From positions 124,001-188,000 of the forward strand of contig NZ_JAYFUM010000007.1 in assembly GCF_034929435.1 (NCBI RefSeq): 64,000 nucleotides of DNA, read 5' to 3'. The position numbers and the translations under genes are program-made. How positions within the stretch are numbered: position 1 is the first letter of the stretch; every line of letters begins with the position of its first letter. Origin of the DNA: Arcicella rigui. Its GTDB lineage: Bacteria; Bacteroidota; Bacteroidia; Cytophagales; Spirosomataceae. Below, in pieces: positions 44,696 through 53,629 of this stretch. The notes beneath the pieces are model-generated. The model did not search any database and was not told the origin of the DNA. It worked only from the letters and a program-made list of their open reading frames with translations.

Positions 44696-45121
44696 ATGTC
44701 TGAGTTTTTAACCCGTGGTTGGAATGTTGCTATTCCAGAGGTGGATATTGGCGATGATATTTTTGTTGTTCAAGATGATAATGGAACTTTGAGAAGAGTA
44801 CAAGTAAAAACCTCTACTTCAACTCAAAGACAAAACAGTTTTAGTGCAAAGTTTAACGTTCCTCTTCCTCAATTAAGAAATATTGCTAATATTCCTGTTC
44901 ACTATGTTTTTATTGTTAGAAATAATGAACAATGGACTAAGCCACTCATCATTAGACAGGATTATTTGCTTGACTATTTACAAAATTTCAAAATAGGTAC
45001 TGAGCATAATGGGAACTTAACCTTATATTTTTCATATATGGAAGATAGGGTAGAGTGTTCAGGCATTGATTTTTCCAAATATGTATCCGACTTTACTGAT
45101 TTTCCTTTGATTGAAGATTAG
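44696..45121 (+). CDS. PD-(D/E)XK-like protein (DUF4365-like)
   Basis: 141 residues from the first usable ATG. The stretch WNVAIPEVDIGDDIFVVQDD...VQVKTSTS carries the E...D...D...Q-x-K order of the PD-(D/E)XK nuclease-like fold seen in DUF4365-type and restriction-like proteins. The same frame upstream of the ATG reads NYHLYLGKAGHLTV, which looks like the natural start of such proteins, but no ATG, GTG or TTG lies between the in-frame stop at 44615 and ATG 44696. Either an unusual start is used, or the gene lost its start, or it is truncated. Function: possibly nucleic-acid related, unproved. Confidence 0.6.
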   Translation: MSEFLTRGWNVAIPEVDIGDDIFVVQDDNGTLRRVQVKTSTSTQRQNSFSAKFNVPLPQLRNIANIPVHYVFIVRNNEQWTKPLIIRQDYLLDYLQNFKIGTEHNGNLTLYFSYMEDRVECSGIDFSKYVSDFTDFPLIED

Positions 45122-45130
45122 TAGAGTAGC

Positions 45131-45176
45131 AAAGCCCCAATACCACAGCCTTCTTCAGACGTGTTATTGGGGCTTT
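45131..45176. terminator. Bidirectional terminator before arsC
   Basis: AAAGCCCCAATA pairs with TATTGGGGCTTT; T-rich on the plus side and TTTGC on the minus side. Between convergent genes. Confidence 0.8.
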
Positions 45177-45184
45177 ACTTTTCC

Positions 45185-45598
45185 CTACAAATTCGTCTGA
45201 ACAAAGTCTTCACAGTACTTTTTAATCATTTCACGAACTCGGGCAAATTCTGCTTTGGTTTCTTCTTCTGTTCCTACAAATTTGGCTGGGTCTGGAAAAT
45301 TATAATGAAATTTCACGGCTTTTGTGGGGAAGTATGGACAACGTTCACGGGCATTGTCACAAACGGTAATCACAAAGTCGAAGTCGATACTTTCGTATTC
45401 TAATACATTGTTAGAAGTGTTTTTTGAAATATCAATGCCATCTTCTGCCATTGTCGCTATCGCTTTTGGGTTTACTCCGTGCGTTTCTACGCCTGCTGAA
45501 TATACTGCTGCTTTTTCGCCAGCAAAGAATTTTAAATAACCATCGGCTATCTGACTTCTGCAAGAGTTACCTGTGCAGAGAACTAATACTTTTTTCAT
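45185..45598 (-). CDS. arsC: Arsenate reductase, thioredoxin-coupled type
   Basis: 137 residues of the low-molecular-weight phosphatase-like ArsC class. The P-loop is CTGNSCRSQ (Cys8, Arg14), and further cysteines lie in VITVCDNARERCPYFP, giving the Cys relay that thioredoxin recycles. It reduces arsenate to arsenite for export by Acr3. It is 32 bp downstream of acr3 in the same operon, the last gene before the terminator. No ArsR is nearby. Confidence 0.92.
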   Translation of the reverse strand: MKKVLVLCTGNSCRSQIADGYLKFFAGEKAAVYSAGVETHGVNPKAIATMAEDGIDISKNTSNNVLEYESIDFDFVITVCDNARERCPYFPTKAVKFHYNFPDPAKFVGTEEETKAEFARVREMIKKYCEDFVQTNL

Positions 45599-45630
45599 TT
45601 TTTGACTATGAATTTAAGAGAACAATATTC

Positions 45631-46671
45631 TTATTGATTACTAAATTTTCTTTCTTGTTTCAAGGCAAAGTTTACCATTAAAATCAATACAGGTACTTCA
45701 ATCAGTGGCCCAACTACTGCCGCAAAAGCAGCACCCGAATTAACACCAAAAACAGCAATGGCTACGGCAATGCCTAATTCAAAATTATTTCCTGCGGCTG
45801 TAAATGCCAAAGAAGTAGATTTGGCATAATTCGCTCCTGCTCGTTTGGATAAGTAAAATGCCGAAAAAAACATGATGGCAAAGTATGCTGTCAGTGGTAA
45901 AGCAATGCGTAGGACATCTAAAGGAATGGAAACAATTAATTGTCCTTTCAAACTAAACATTACCACAATGGTAAACAATAAAGCTATCAATGTGATAGGA
46001 CTGATGGCTGGTAAAAACTTCTCTTCATACCATGCTGTACTGAATATTTTTGATAGAATTATGCGAGAAAATAAGCCTGCTAAAAAGGGTACTCCCAAGT
46101 AAATAAATACACTTTTGGCTACTTCAGTGATGGTAATGTTTACTTCAAAACCTTGTAAACCAAAAAGCGGAGGCAAAATAGTAATAAAAAACCAAGCATA
46201 CACCGAATAAAACAGTACTTGGAAAATACTGTTGAAAGCGACTAAACCAGCGGCATAAAGGCGGTCGCCGTTGGCCAAGTCGTTCCAAACAATTACCATG
46301 GCAATACAACGAGCAATCCCAATCATGATTAGTCCCGTCATGTATTCTGGTTTATCTGGCAAGAAAACAATTGCCAATATAAACATCAAAACTGGCCCAA
46401 CGAGCCAGTTCTGCACAAGCGATAAACCTAAAATTTTAACATTATTAAATACTTTAGGAAGTTCGGCATACTTTACTTTTGCCAATGGAGGGTACATCAT
46501 CAGGACTAAACCAATCGCAAGCGGAACGTTGGTCGAACCCGAATTAAATTGATTAACGAAGGCTTCGGTTTGCGGAAAAAAGTAGCCAATCGCAACACCA
46601 ATTGCCATCGCTAAGAAAATCCAAAGCGTAAGGTATTGGTCTAAAAATGAAAGTTTTTTGGGTTGAGACAT
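45631..46671 (-). CDS. acr3: Acr3-type arsenite efflux permease
   Basis: 346 residues, about ten membrane helices. The BART/ACR3 family core is visible with the conserved cysteine in IGIARCIAMVIVWNDLANGD, PLAIGLVLMMYPPLAKVKY near the start and EVPVLILMVNFAL at the end. Exports arsenite from the cytoplasm using the proton motive force. Sits between arsC and the metallophosphoesterase gene, 23 bp from the latter. Confidence 0.92.
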   Translation of the reverse strand: MSQPKKLSFLDQYLTLWIFLAMAIGVAIGYFFPQTEAFVNQFNSGSTNVPLAIGLVLMMYPPLAKVKYAELPKVFNNVKILGLSLVQNWLVGPVLMFILAIVFLPDKPEYMTGLIMIGIARCIAMVIVWNDLANGDRLYAAGLVAFNSIFQVLFYSVYAWFFITILPPLFGLQGFEVNITITEVAKSVFIYLGVPFLAGLFSRIILSKIFSTAWYEEKFLPAISPITLIALLFTIVVMFSLKGQLIVSIPLDVLRIALPLTAYFAIMFFSAFYLSKRAGANYAKSTSLAFTAAGNNFELGIAVAIAVFGVNSGAAFAAVVGPLIEVPVLILMVNFALKQERKFSNQ

Positions 46672-46694
46672 ATTTTTATATATTGAGTTTGGGC

Positions 46695-47462
46695 TTAAAA
46701 ACCTTTTCTGAGCATTTCTGCTAAATTATTGGGTAAAGGACTGTTTTCAATGGCTTTTGCTGCCGTTTCTATATCATACTCAAATCGAATAAATTCCACT
46801 TGAATACTTTCAGCATTAAGTTTAGTACTGTTTTCGTTGATACTCAAAATCACATAACAGCCACGAGCGTCATTGTCTTTAGGTTTACCCACAGAACCAA
46901 TATTGATAGCATGACGAAACTGCTTTTTACCTTCAAGTTCAGTTGACAAAATTCTGTGATAAGGCTTGTGCGAATGCCCAAAACATAAAATATCAGCGTC
47001 GGCTTCTTCCATGATTTCAAGCATCGAGGCTTCTTCTTTATCTTCTAAAAGATATTCATTAATCTTTCTTGGACTTCCATGCACCAGCAATAAAGTAAGC
47101 GAATCCTCATTCAATTGAAAGTTTAATCTAATATGTGCAGGCAAAGTTCTGAGGTACTTTCTTTCTTCTGCTTTCACCAAGAAATTGGTGTATAAAGTAG
47201 AAACCTTCCCCGATTGTTCATAGTCACTTGTCCACTCAGTTATCGGACTCATACGTGCAATGTCAAAATCATGATTGCCTGCTAAAGTTGGTATTTTCCG
47301 CTTTCTGATTTCATTAATAATTTCATTCGGCCAAATATTGTAACCGACTAAATCTCCGAGACAATACATTGCGTCGATGTCTCTACTTTCTACATCTTTT
47401 AAAAAAGCATGGAAAGCAGGTAAATTAGCGTGAATGTCTGAGAATAAAGCAATTTTCATCAT
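46695..47462 (-). CDS. Metallophosphoesterase in the arsenic operon
   Basis: 255 residues of the YfcE/MJ0936-like calcineurin phosphoesterase family. Metal motifs: ALFSDIHANLPAF, YCLGDLVGYN, LAGNHDFDIA, VHGSPRKI and CFGHSHKPYH. Two successive ATGs (47462, 47459) are both possible. The family hydrolyses phosphodiesters or phosphomonoesters; the substrate is unknown. It lies between arsM and acr3 in the same direction, and its presence inside an arsenic cluster may be incidental or point to an organoarsenic or signalling role. Confidence 0.88.
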   Translation of the reverse strand: MMKIALFSDIHANLPAFHAFLKDVESRDIDAMYCLGDLVGYNIWPNEIINEIRKRKIPTLAGNHDFDIARMSPITEWTSDYEQSGKVSTLYTNFLVKAEERKYLRTLPAHIRLNFQLNEDSLTLLLVHGSPRKINEYLLEDKEEASMLEIMEEADADILCFGHSHKPYHRILSTELEGKKQFRHAINIGSVGKPKDNDARGCYVILSINENSTKLNAESIQVEFIRFEYDIETAAKAIENSPLPNNLAEMLRKGF

Positions 47463-47584
47463 TTAGGGAGTGATTGGTCAATAGTAATTGGTGATTAGTA
47501 TTTTAATTGTTTAATTATCAGTTATTTGTAAAAAATAGAAAAGTCAATAGAATTGTATTCAATACGTTGTTTGTAAATCAAAAA

Positions 47585-47633
47585 TATCAGTTTTACTCAA
47601 TGACAAATCTTTTATCATTGAGTAAAACTGATA
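47585..47633 (-). terminator. arsM terminator
   Basis: Arms 47585-47603 and 47615-47633 are a perfect 19-bp inverted repeat (containing TTTTACTCAATGA), followed on the minus strand by ATTTTTG. It separates arsM from the phosphoesterase-acr3-arsC operon. Confidence 0.85.
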
Positions 47634-47648
47634 CTTATCTATGACCAA

Positions 47649-48548
47649 TTAGCAACAGCCACTTCCGGGAGTACAACAAGAAGTACTATTGGCTACATCA
47701 GCTAAATTAATTCTAATTTTTTCTTTTTTCGTACCTTCTACTGCTGGTTTTTCTGCATAAACCGTTACGCTATAAATACCAGTACCCGATGCTAAAAATT
47801 CTTTCAAGGCATCAATAGAAAGGTATTCCATCAAAATATTGTCAGGTAAAAAGATAGGTTTTTCTTTCTGAACTGTAATGTTGGTAAAACCTGCTTCTTT
47901 GATTAACTGCAAATATTCTAATTTTTGAATAGCTCCCGAAACACAACCTGCGTACATTTCTGCGGCAGTTTTTAAAGCTTCTGGAAGGTCGCCTTCCAAA
48001 ACAATATCCGAAATACTAAAATGTCCGCTTGGTTTCAGTACTCTAAAAATTTCTTGAATAACATTTCTTTTATTTGGCACTAAATTCAACACACAGTTAC
48101 TCACAATTACATCTGCAATATTGTCGTTCACAGGCATATTTTCGATGTCGCCTTCACGAAATTCAACATTGTTGTAGCCCAATTTCTCGGCATTTTTTCT
48201 TGCTTTTTCAATCATGGCTTTGGTAAAATCAATACCGATTACTTTACCCGTTGCACCAGTTTCAGCACGAGCAATGAAACAATCGTTTCCTGCACCAGAG
48301 CCTAAATCTATCACAGTATCGCCTGCTTGAATATTGGCAAATTGTGTTGGCAAACCACAGCCTAAGCTTAAATCAGCATCAGGATTATAACCTTTTAAAT
48401 GCTCGTAGCTTTCCGACATGATGGTGTATGAACCAGCCGAAGGCCCAGCACCGCAACAAGTAGAAGCATTATATTCAGCTGATTGAAGGGCTATTTCGCC
48501 ATATTTTTCTTTAACAATTTCTTTTAAATTTTCTTCTTGCGTTTTCAT
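47649..48548 (-). CDS. arsM: Arsenite methyltransferase
   Basis: 299 residues, SAM-dependent class I methyltransferase of the ArsM family. SAM motif VIDLGSGAGNDCFIA; arsenic-binding cysteines occur in NASTCCGAGPSAGSY, SLGCGLPT and YAGCVSGA, matching the conserved Cys residues of ArsM. A C-terminal Cys-rich tail (STSCCTPGSGCC) is extra and may bind metal. Converts arsenite to methylated species with glutathione/thioredoxin. Its own terminator follows. Confidence 0.93.
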   Translation of the reverse strand: MKTQEENLKEIVKEKYGEIALQSAEYNASTCCGAGPSAGSYTIMSESYEHLKGYNPDADLSLGCGLPTQFANIQAGDTVIDLGSGAGNDCFIARAETGATGKVIGIDFTKAMIEKARKNAEKLGYNNVEFREGDIENMPVNDNIADVIVSNCVLNLVPNKRNVIQEIFRVLKPSGHFSISDIVLEGDLPEALKTAAEMYAGCVSGAIQKLEYLQLIKEAGFTNITVQKEKPIFLPDNILMEYLSIDALKEFLASGTGIYSVTVYAEKPAVEGTKKEKIRINLADVANSTSCCTPGSGCC

Positions 48549-48687
48549 AATCTTGTTGTTTTTATATGAAAGAACCCAAAGTCTGAAAAAGGACGCAGGT
48601 TTTTTAAGAAATCATTTCAAAAAATGATATTTATCATTATATTTAAAAATATTCTTGGAAAAATAAAATTTAAACGTCGATACGCAC

Positions 48688-48981
48688 ATGGAAATCTATC
48701 ATTTTGATTACAATTTTCAGGAAAACTATCAAGGAGCTAAAAGAGATTTGGGTGTTTTTGAAGAAAAATGGCTTGGGGAATCGTTGGTTGGATACTTAAT
48801 AGATGCACAGTCGGGCGACTGGCTGATTTCTTTGGTCTTTGTTTCGAGAGAAACACCTTTGAAGTTTTTGATACGGAAATTAGAAAAAACGCCTTCTTTT
48901 GCCAAAACAGAACAGTACAAAATATTGGCTGCCAAAACGACCAATATGTTGAAAAATTGGTATCAGGCCTCTTTGAATTAA
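48688..48981 (+). CDS. Hypothetical protein convergent with sigZ
   Basis: 97 residues with no signal peptide; MEIYHFDYNFQENYQGAKRDLGVFEEKWL then alpha/beta stretches (LISLVFVSRETPLKFLI). Not recognised. Divergent from arsM by 139 bp and convergent with sigZ, ending 4 bp before its stop. Because of the position it may belong to the arsenic module. Confidence 0.6.
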   Translation: MEIYHFDYNFQENYQGAKRDLGVFEEKWLGESLVGYLIDAQSGDWLISLVFVSRETPLKFLIRKLEKTPSFAKTEQYKILAAKTTNMLKNWYQASLN

Positions 48982-48985
48982 AAAA

Positions 48986-49570
48986 TTAGATACAAAGACA
49001 TTCGCCAGATTGTCTTCTTACTTCTACGATATTACCATAAGTATCTACTTTTACGGGGCAACAATCCATGAGTTTTTGCTTCAATTGTTCACGACCACGC
49101 TGTACTCTTGATTTTGCCCCAGAAACAGAAATACCCAATTTTTCAGCCAATTGTACTTGCGAAAGTCCCTCAATGTCCACCAAACGCAAGGCTTCTTCAT
49201 ACTTAGGGTCAAGTTCTTTTCTGAACGATTCCAACCAATTGGCTACCAAAGTATTTAGCTCATTTTCATTGAAATAGGTCTCTTCCAAACCATTCAAGTA
49301 TTCGTCGTTGTCTTCTGCCAAATGGTTTTTCTTGGCCCTGAAATAATTCAAAACCGTATTACGGGCAATTTGAAAAACCCAACCAGCCAGCCTTTCTTCG
49401 TCTTGAAGTTGTGATAAATGTTGATGTATTTTGATAAATACTTCTTGAAGGAGGTCGTCGGTAATGTCTGAATTATGCGTTTGATTACGAATGAATTCTT
49501 TCACAGGGCGACTAAAATTGAGCCAAATATCATTAAACTTTACTTTGTTGGAAGCAGGAATCAAAACCAT
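48986..49570 (-). CDS. sigZ: SigZ-type RNA polymerase sigma factor
   Basis: 194 residues from ATG 49570 (MVLIPASNKVKF); an in-frame ATG at 49597 adds 9 residues. Region 2 has DDLLQEVFIKIHQHL and GWVFQIARNTVLNYFR; region 4 has LVDIEGLSQVQLAEKLGISVSGAKSRVQRGREQL. The C-terminal extension has CCPVKVDTYGNIVE and a closing ECLCI, the Cys-rich tail typical of the SigZ group. Such factors often occur with arsenic genes in Bacteroidota, from memory. Regulation via the tail cysteines is an inference. Confidence 0.85.
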   Translation of the reverse strand: MVLIPASNKVKFNDIWLNFSRPVKEFIRNQTHNSDITDDLLQEVFIKIHQHLSQLQDEERLAGWVFQIARNTVLNYFRAKKNHLAEDNDEYLNGLEETYFNENELNTLVANWLESFRKELDPKYEEALRLVDIEGLSQVQLAEKLGISVSGAKSRVQRGREQLKQKLMDCCPVKVDTYGNIVEVRRQSGECLCI

Positions 49571-49613
49571 AGTAATACCTTTTTTGATGAAAGACACATA
49601 GCGACCTTAAAGG

Positions 49614-49654
49614 ACGCAAAAAAACACGAACAAAACTTGAGTTTATTCGTGTTT
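49614..49654 (-). terminator. ppk1 terminator
   Basis: AAAACACGAA and TTCGTGTTTT arms; on the minus strand the stem runs into T-rich sequence. Between ppk1 and sigZ. Confidence 0.75.
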
Positions 49655-49676
49655 TCTGAGATTTATTTGCAAAAAG

Positions 49677-51890
49677 CTACACTTCTGCGGTTTCCTCTTT
49701 GTCGATTGTTTCTTCTTGTTCTTCAAATAATTTAGCATCCATAATGTCTGCCATCGTTACTTCAAAGAATTTTTTATGAATATCAAAAGTAGCATCTCCG
49801 CATTCAACGGGTGAAGCACAACGCTTGAACGAGCCATCTTCTTGCATGGTATAGGCATTCACGTTGTCTTTTAAGTTCCAAGCTAAAATATTAATGGCTT
49901 GTTGTTTTACTTGTGTACCGTAAATTTCAAAAAGAGATTCAATTCTACGGTCGAAACTTCTTACCATTACATCCGCCGAACCACCATATACTTTAGGATT
50001 GCCGTTGTTGTGGAAGTAATAAATACGGGTATGTTCTAAGAAATCGCCGACGATAGAACGTACTGTAATATTTTCGGACAAACCTTTTCTTTGCGGACGT
50101 AAACAGCAAATTCCTCTGACAATCAATTGAATTTTTACACCAGCTTGCGAAGCTTTATACAATTCATCAATCGTAATTTTATCTTGTAGTGAATTGATTT
50201 TCAGACAAATGCCACTTGGTAAACCTGCACGAGCATTTTCTGCTTCGTTTCTAATCATGGCTACTAAACTCTTTCTCATGTCTCTCGGAGCAGTAATCAA
50301 CCTTTCGTAAGAATATGGCTGAGAGTGTCCAGTGATAACATTGAAAAATTCTGAAATATCTCTGGTCAATACTTCATCGGTAGTTAATAAGCCAATGTCA
50401 GTATAAAGTTTTGCTGTATCTTCATTGTAGTTCCCTGACGATAAGTGGGCGTAACTCACTACTCTATCGCCTTCGTTCCTGATGATTTGCAAAAGTTTAG
50501 TATGGGTTTTCAAGCCCGGAATTCCATAAATCACAAAACAGCCAGCTTTTTGTAAACGAAGAGCCTCACGAATGTTGTTTTCTTCGTCAAAACGTGCTTT
50601 TACTTCAAACAATACCGAAACGTGTTTGCCATTTTCTGCGGCTCTAAGCAAAGCCTCGGCAATACGTGAATGTTTTGAAATTCTGTATAAAGTAATTTTG
50701 ATAGCCAGTACGTTTTGGTCTTCGGCAGCTTGTTCCAACAACTGAAGTACAGGTTCAAAATTATTGAAAGGATGATGCAAAAGAATGTCACCTTGCTTCA
50801 TCGTTTCAAAAATATTTTCGGGCTTTTGAGTCACTTGTCCCAAAGCTGGTACAGAAGCTCTTGGGGCAGCTTGTTTAGCCTTAAATTCTGGATGTTTGAT
50901 GATTTGCCAAAAAGCCGAAAAGTCTATTAAAGTATCGCTAAAGAAGATGTCATTTTTTTCTAATTTCCATCTTTTTAGCATCATTTGAAGCATCCATTCC
51001 GAACAACCTACCTCCATTTCGATACGAGTTACTCGTCCGAGACGGCGGTCTTTGATTTTCTTTTTGATTTCGTCGATAAAATCGGTTTCAGAATCTTCAT
51101 GTTCTACTACATCAAAGTCACCATTTCGGGTAATTCTGAACAAAGAAACAGATTCAATTTCTACGTTTTTATAAAGTTTCCAGATTTCGTGACGAATGAT
51201 TTCTTCAATCGGTAAAAAGAGAATTTCATCTTCACGCTCAACTACATAAAAGCGTTTTAGATTTTGTGGAATTTGTACAAAACTAATTTTACGACTTTCG
51301 TTGATGTTAGTTTCTGTACGTTCACCTTCGCTTTTAGTAACAACACCGAAAATCAACGTTTTGCCTAATAAGCTTGGGAAAGTATGCGTATGGTCGAAAA
51401 CCATCGGCGTAAGCATCGGGTAAATTGTGCGGTTGAAGTAGTCGAGGATTTGCTCCATTTCATCCTCATTCAAGTCGCTCAAGCCGATTACTCTAAAACC
51501 GTTTTCTTCAAATTCTGGAAAAATTTCTTCCTTATACAGTCTTTGAGTTTCTAATACAAATGACTGAGAAGTAGCCATTAAGGTTTTCTTGAAAGGTAAT
51601 TCTCGTAAGCCTGAATAATCGGTGCGTTCTTTACCGTAGTCGATGTAATTGTACAGTGAACCCACACGAATAGTAAAAAACTCATCTAAATTTGAAGACG
51701 TAATTGCCAAAAACTTTAGGCGGTCAAATATATTTCTACGAACATCTCGTGCTTGGTCGAGTACTCTTTCATCAAACTTCAACCAACTTAAATCACGACT
51801 GATATAGTCTGATTTTTCAATTACATCATACGATTTATTGATGACTTTTTCAAGACGGCGTTTCTCCTCTGGCGTTTGCTTAGTGTTCAT
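49677..51890 (-). CDS. ppk1: Polyphosphate kinase 1
   Basis: 737 residues from ATG 51890. PPK1 reversibly polymerises the gamma phosphate of ATP into polyphosphate. Active-site histidines are within GLKTHTKLLQI and LEHTRIYYFHNNGNPKVYGGSADVMVRSFDRR; YISRDLSWLKFDERVL marks the N-domain. The frame extends to ATG 51977, but a -7 box (TAACTTTG at 51984-51991, minus) predicts a transcript starting about there, so 51890 with an 85-nt leader is preferred. Slightly longer than the E. coli enzyme. Confidence 0.95.
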   Translation of the reverse strand: MNTKQTPEEKRRLEKVINKSYDVIEKSDYISRDLSWLKFDERVLDQARDVRRNIFDRLKFLAITSSNLDEFFTIRVGSLYNYIDYGKERTDYSGLRELPFKKTLMATSQSFVLETQRLYKEEIFPEFEENGFRVIGLSDLNEDEMEQILDYFNRTIYPMLTPMVFDHTHTFPSLLGKTLIFGVVTKSEGERTETNINESRKISFVQIPQNLKRFYVVEREDEILFLPIEEIIRHEIWKLYKNVEIESVSLFRITRNGDFDVVEHEDSETDFIDEIKKKIKDRRLGRVTRIEMEVGCSEWMLQMMLKRWKLEKNDIFFSDTLIDFSAFWQIIKHPEFKAKQAAPRASVPALGQVTQKPENIFETMKQGDILLHHPFNNFEPVLQLLEQAAEDQNVLAIKITLYRISKHSRIAEALLRAAENGKHVSVLFEVKARFDEENNIREALRLQKAGCFVIYGIPGLKTHTKLLQIIRNEGDRVVSYAHLSSGNYNEDTAKLYTDIGLLTTDEVLTRDISEFFNVITGHSQPYSYERLITAPRDMRKSLVAMIRNEAENARAGLPSGICLKINSLQDKITIDELYKASQAGVKIQLIVRGICCLRPQRKGLSENITVRSIVGDFLEHTRIYYFHNNGNPKVYGGSADVMVRSFDRRIESLFEIYGTQVKQQAINILAWNLKDNVNAYTMQEDGSFKRCASPVECGDATFDIHKKFFEVTMADIMDAKLFEEQEETIDKEETAEV

Positions 51891-51983
51891 AAAATTGTTT
51901 AGAAAGGAAAAAAGATTCCCGATAAGAGAATCCTTGGCTCTGCTACGTTTTTTATATTTGGAAGTAAATCCGTTCATATTACA

Positions 51984-51991
51984 ACAAAGTT
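51984..51991 (-). promoter_or_regulatory. ppk1 -7 box
   Basis: Minus-strand TAACTTTG matches TAnnTTTG; it decides the choice of the ppk1 start. Confidence 0.5.
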
Positions 51992-52041
51992 AAACGAATC
52001 AGGATGAATCCTAATTATAAAATTGTTAAATTAAAGATAGT

Positions 52042-52527
52042 TCAACGTTGTAAAATCACTTCTTCTTCAACTAAAGCTCGAAGAAGGGCTTCTAACTGCT
52101 TCAATGTTTCCGGACTACCGGCATAGTCTTTTATTTTTTTTGTTTTTTCATTATCAGTAAATGAAATATAAGTAGTAGGCAAATCCGAGACGTTCATTTC
52201 ATAAACATTCTTCAATTCAAAAAAGTTAGCGTTTCTAAACTGTTTTTGCAGTTTTTCAACTGTTCCTTTGGCTAACTTTTTAGAAATTTGTCCTTTTACT
52301 TTTACATAATTTTCTCCGTTGTACACCAAACTATCATTCTCAAAAACACTCATTTCAAAAACTGGACAAGTACCATAACAAGCAGTAGTTGCCAAAGTAA
52401 AAATAATTTTTGGTTGACTAATAGCGATTGCCGAGTGTTGATTTTGCTCAGAGTTACTTATCTTTTTTTGGCTTTTGCAAGCTCCTATCATAAAGAGACT
52501 TATGAATATCAGAATATATTTTTTCAT
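52042..52527 (-). CDS. DUF6438 lipoprotein
   Basis: 161 residues from the internal ATG (MKKYILIFISLFMIGACKSQ), which gives a proper lipoprotein signal with Cys17; an in-frame ATG at 52551 adds 8 residues. The mature part contains ATTACYGTCPVFEMSVF, the signature of DUF6438 proteins, and a C-terminal helix (ETLKQLEALLRAL). Envelope protein of unknown function, common in Bacteroidota. Confidence 0.8.
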   Translation of the reverse strand: MKKYILIFISLFMIGACKSQKKISNSEQNQHSAIAISQPKIIFTLATTACYGTCPVFEMSVFENDSLVYNGENYVKVKGQISKKLAKGTVEKLQKQFRNANFFELKNVYEMNVSDLPTTYISFTDNEKTKKIKDYAGSPETLKQLEALLRALVEEEVILQR

Positions 52528-52798
52528 GGAATATGTAGGTAAGTCATTCAAAAAATGAACGGCACTCGTATAAAAAATATTATATAAAACCTTGTGATTT
52601 AGCTAATTTAGGATTTTTAGCTTTTGAAAAATATAGTTAGAAGTAATTTTTTTTTCGCTAATTTCGCATTCTGAACAAACACATCGCATCACGCCCACCA
52701 AAATCCCTTTTTAAAATTATATTGAATGCCTTCAAATTTTAGCTTTTTGGCTCAAGATTTGAGGCTTTAAAATGCTCTCCAATTTAGCAATTGATATA

Positions 52799-53398
52799 AT
52801 GAATTCTAAAAGCCTTAGTGATGAACAATTGGTTACTTTATTTATAGAAACCCAAAAAAATCTTTATTTCGAACACCTATACGACCGCTACGCCGATAAA
52901 GTGTATCGAAAATGTATGTCTTTTGTAAAAGATGAAGCCAAAGCGGAAGATTTTACACATGATATTTTCATGAAGTTGGTCTTGAATATCAGTACTTATA
53001 AAGCCACGGCTAAGTTTTCTACTTGGTTGTATTCCATCACATATAATTACTGTATCGACCAAGTGCGGCTTTCAAAAAAATATGTTGAGTATCCATTAGA
53101 CTACGATTTCGACTTAGTCGAAGATGATGACTCTGAATTCGCTGAGTTGGAAGAACAACGATTACGCAAGGCTTTACAACAGATTGTGCCTGAAGAGAAG
53201 TCAATCTTATTGATGAAATATCAAGATGAACTCAGTATCAAAGAAATTGCCAGTACTTTGGCTATTTCTGAAAGTGCCGTGAAAATGCGTTTGCTCAGAG
53301 CAAAAGAACGACTCAAAAAAGTCTATATCGAAAGTGCATTATTCTGGGGAATCATTATTACGAAAATGCTGAGTGTCTTATTTACAAACAATGACTAA
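52799..53398 (+). CDS. ECF-type sigma-70 factor
   Basis: 199 residues from ATG 52799 (MNSKSLSDEQLVTLF); an in-frame ATG at 52772 is also possible. Region 2: YDRYADKVYRKCMSFVKDEAKAEDFTHDIFMKL and FSTWLYSITYNYCIDQVR (excerpts), region 4: LMKYQDELSIKEIASTLAISESAVKMRLLRAKERL. The 8-nt overlap with the next small ORF suggests coupled translation, as with sigma/anti-sigma pairs, although that ORF is not a recognised anti-sigma. A C-terminal hydrophobic stretch (FWGIIITKMLSVLF) is odd and may be a membrane anchor. Confidence 0.85.
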   Translation: MNSKSLSDEQLVTLFIETQKNLYFEHLYDRYADKVYRKCMSFVKDEAKAEDFTHDIFMKLVLNISTYKATAKFSTWLYSITYNYCIDQVRLSKKYVEYPLDYDFDLVEDDDSEFAELEEQRLRKALQQIVPEEKSILLMKYQDELSIKEIASTLAISESAVKMRLLRAKERLKKVYIESALFWGIIITKMLSVLFTNND

Positions 53399-53597
53399 CG
53401 ATAAAGTACCTGAAAACAATCCATTTAAACAAATTGAGTTTGAAGGGAACGCCCCCGAGCATTTAAAAAACGAATTGGTCTCTGAGATTGAAACCATCCG
53501 TAATACTTCTGTCATTGTAGAATTATATATCGGAAGTTTTATCGACACCATCGTTCGTGCCATCTCTATTGACGAACCAAAAGATTTTACAGATTAA
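53391..53597 (+). CDS. Small protein overlapping the sigma gene
   Basis: 68 residues (MTNDKVPENNPFKQIEFEGNA) starting inside the sigma-factor stop region (ATGACTAA). Helical with an amphipathic C-half (SEIETIRNTSVIVELYIGSFIDTIVRAI). Not recognised. The tight overlap suggests a partner of the sigma factor. Confidence 0.65.
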   Translation: MTNDKVPENNPFKQIEFEGNAPEHLKNELVSEIETIRNTSVIVELYIGSFIDTIVRAISIDEPKDFTD

Positions 53598-53629
53598 ATT
53601 ACCTTTACCAAAGCTTAAATAATAAAAAT

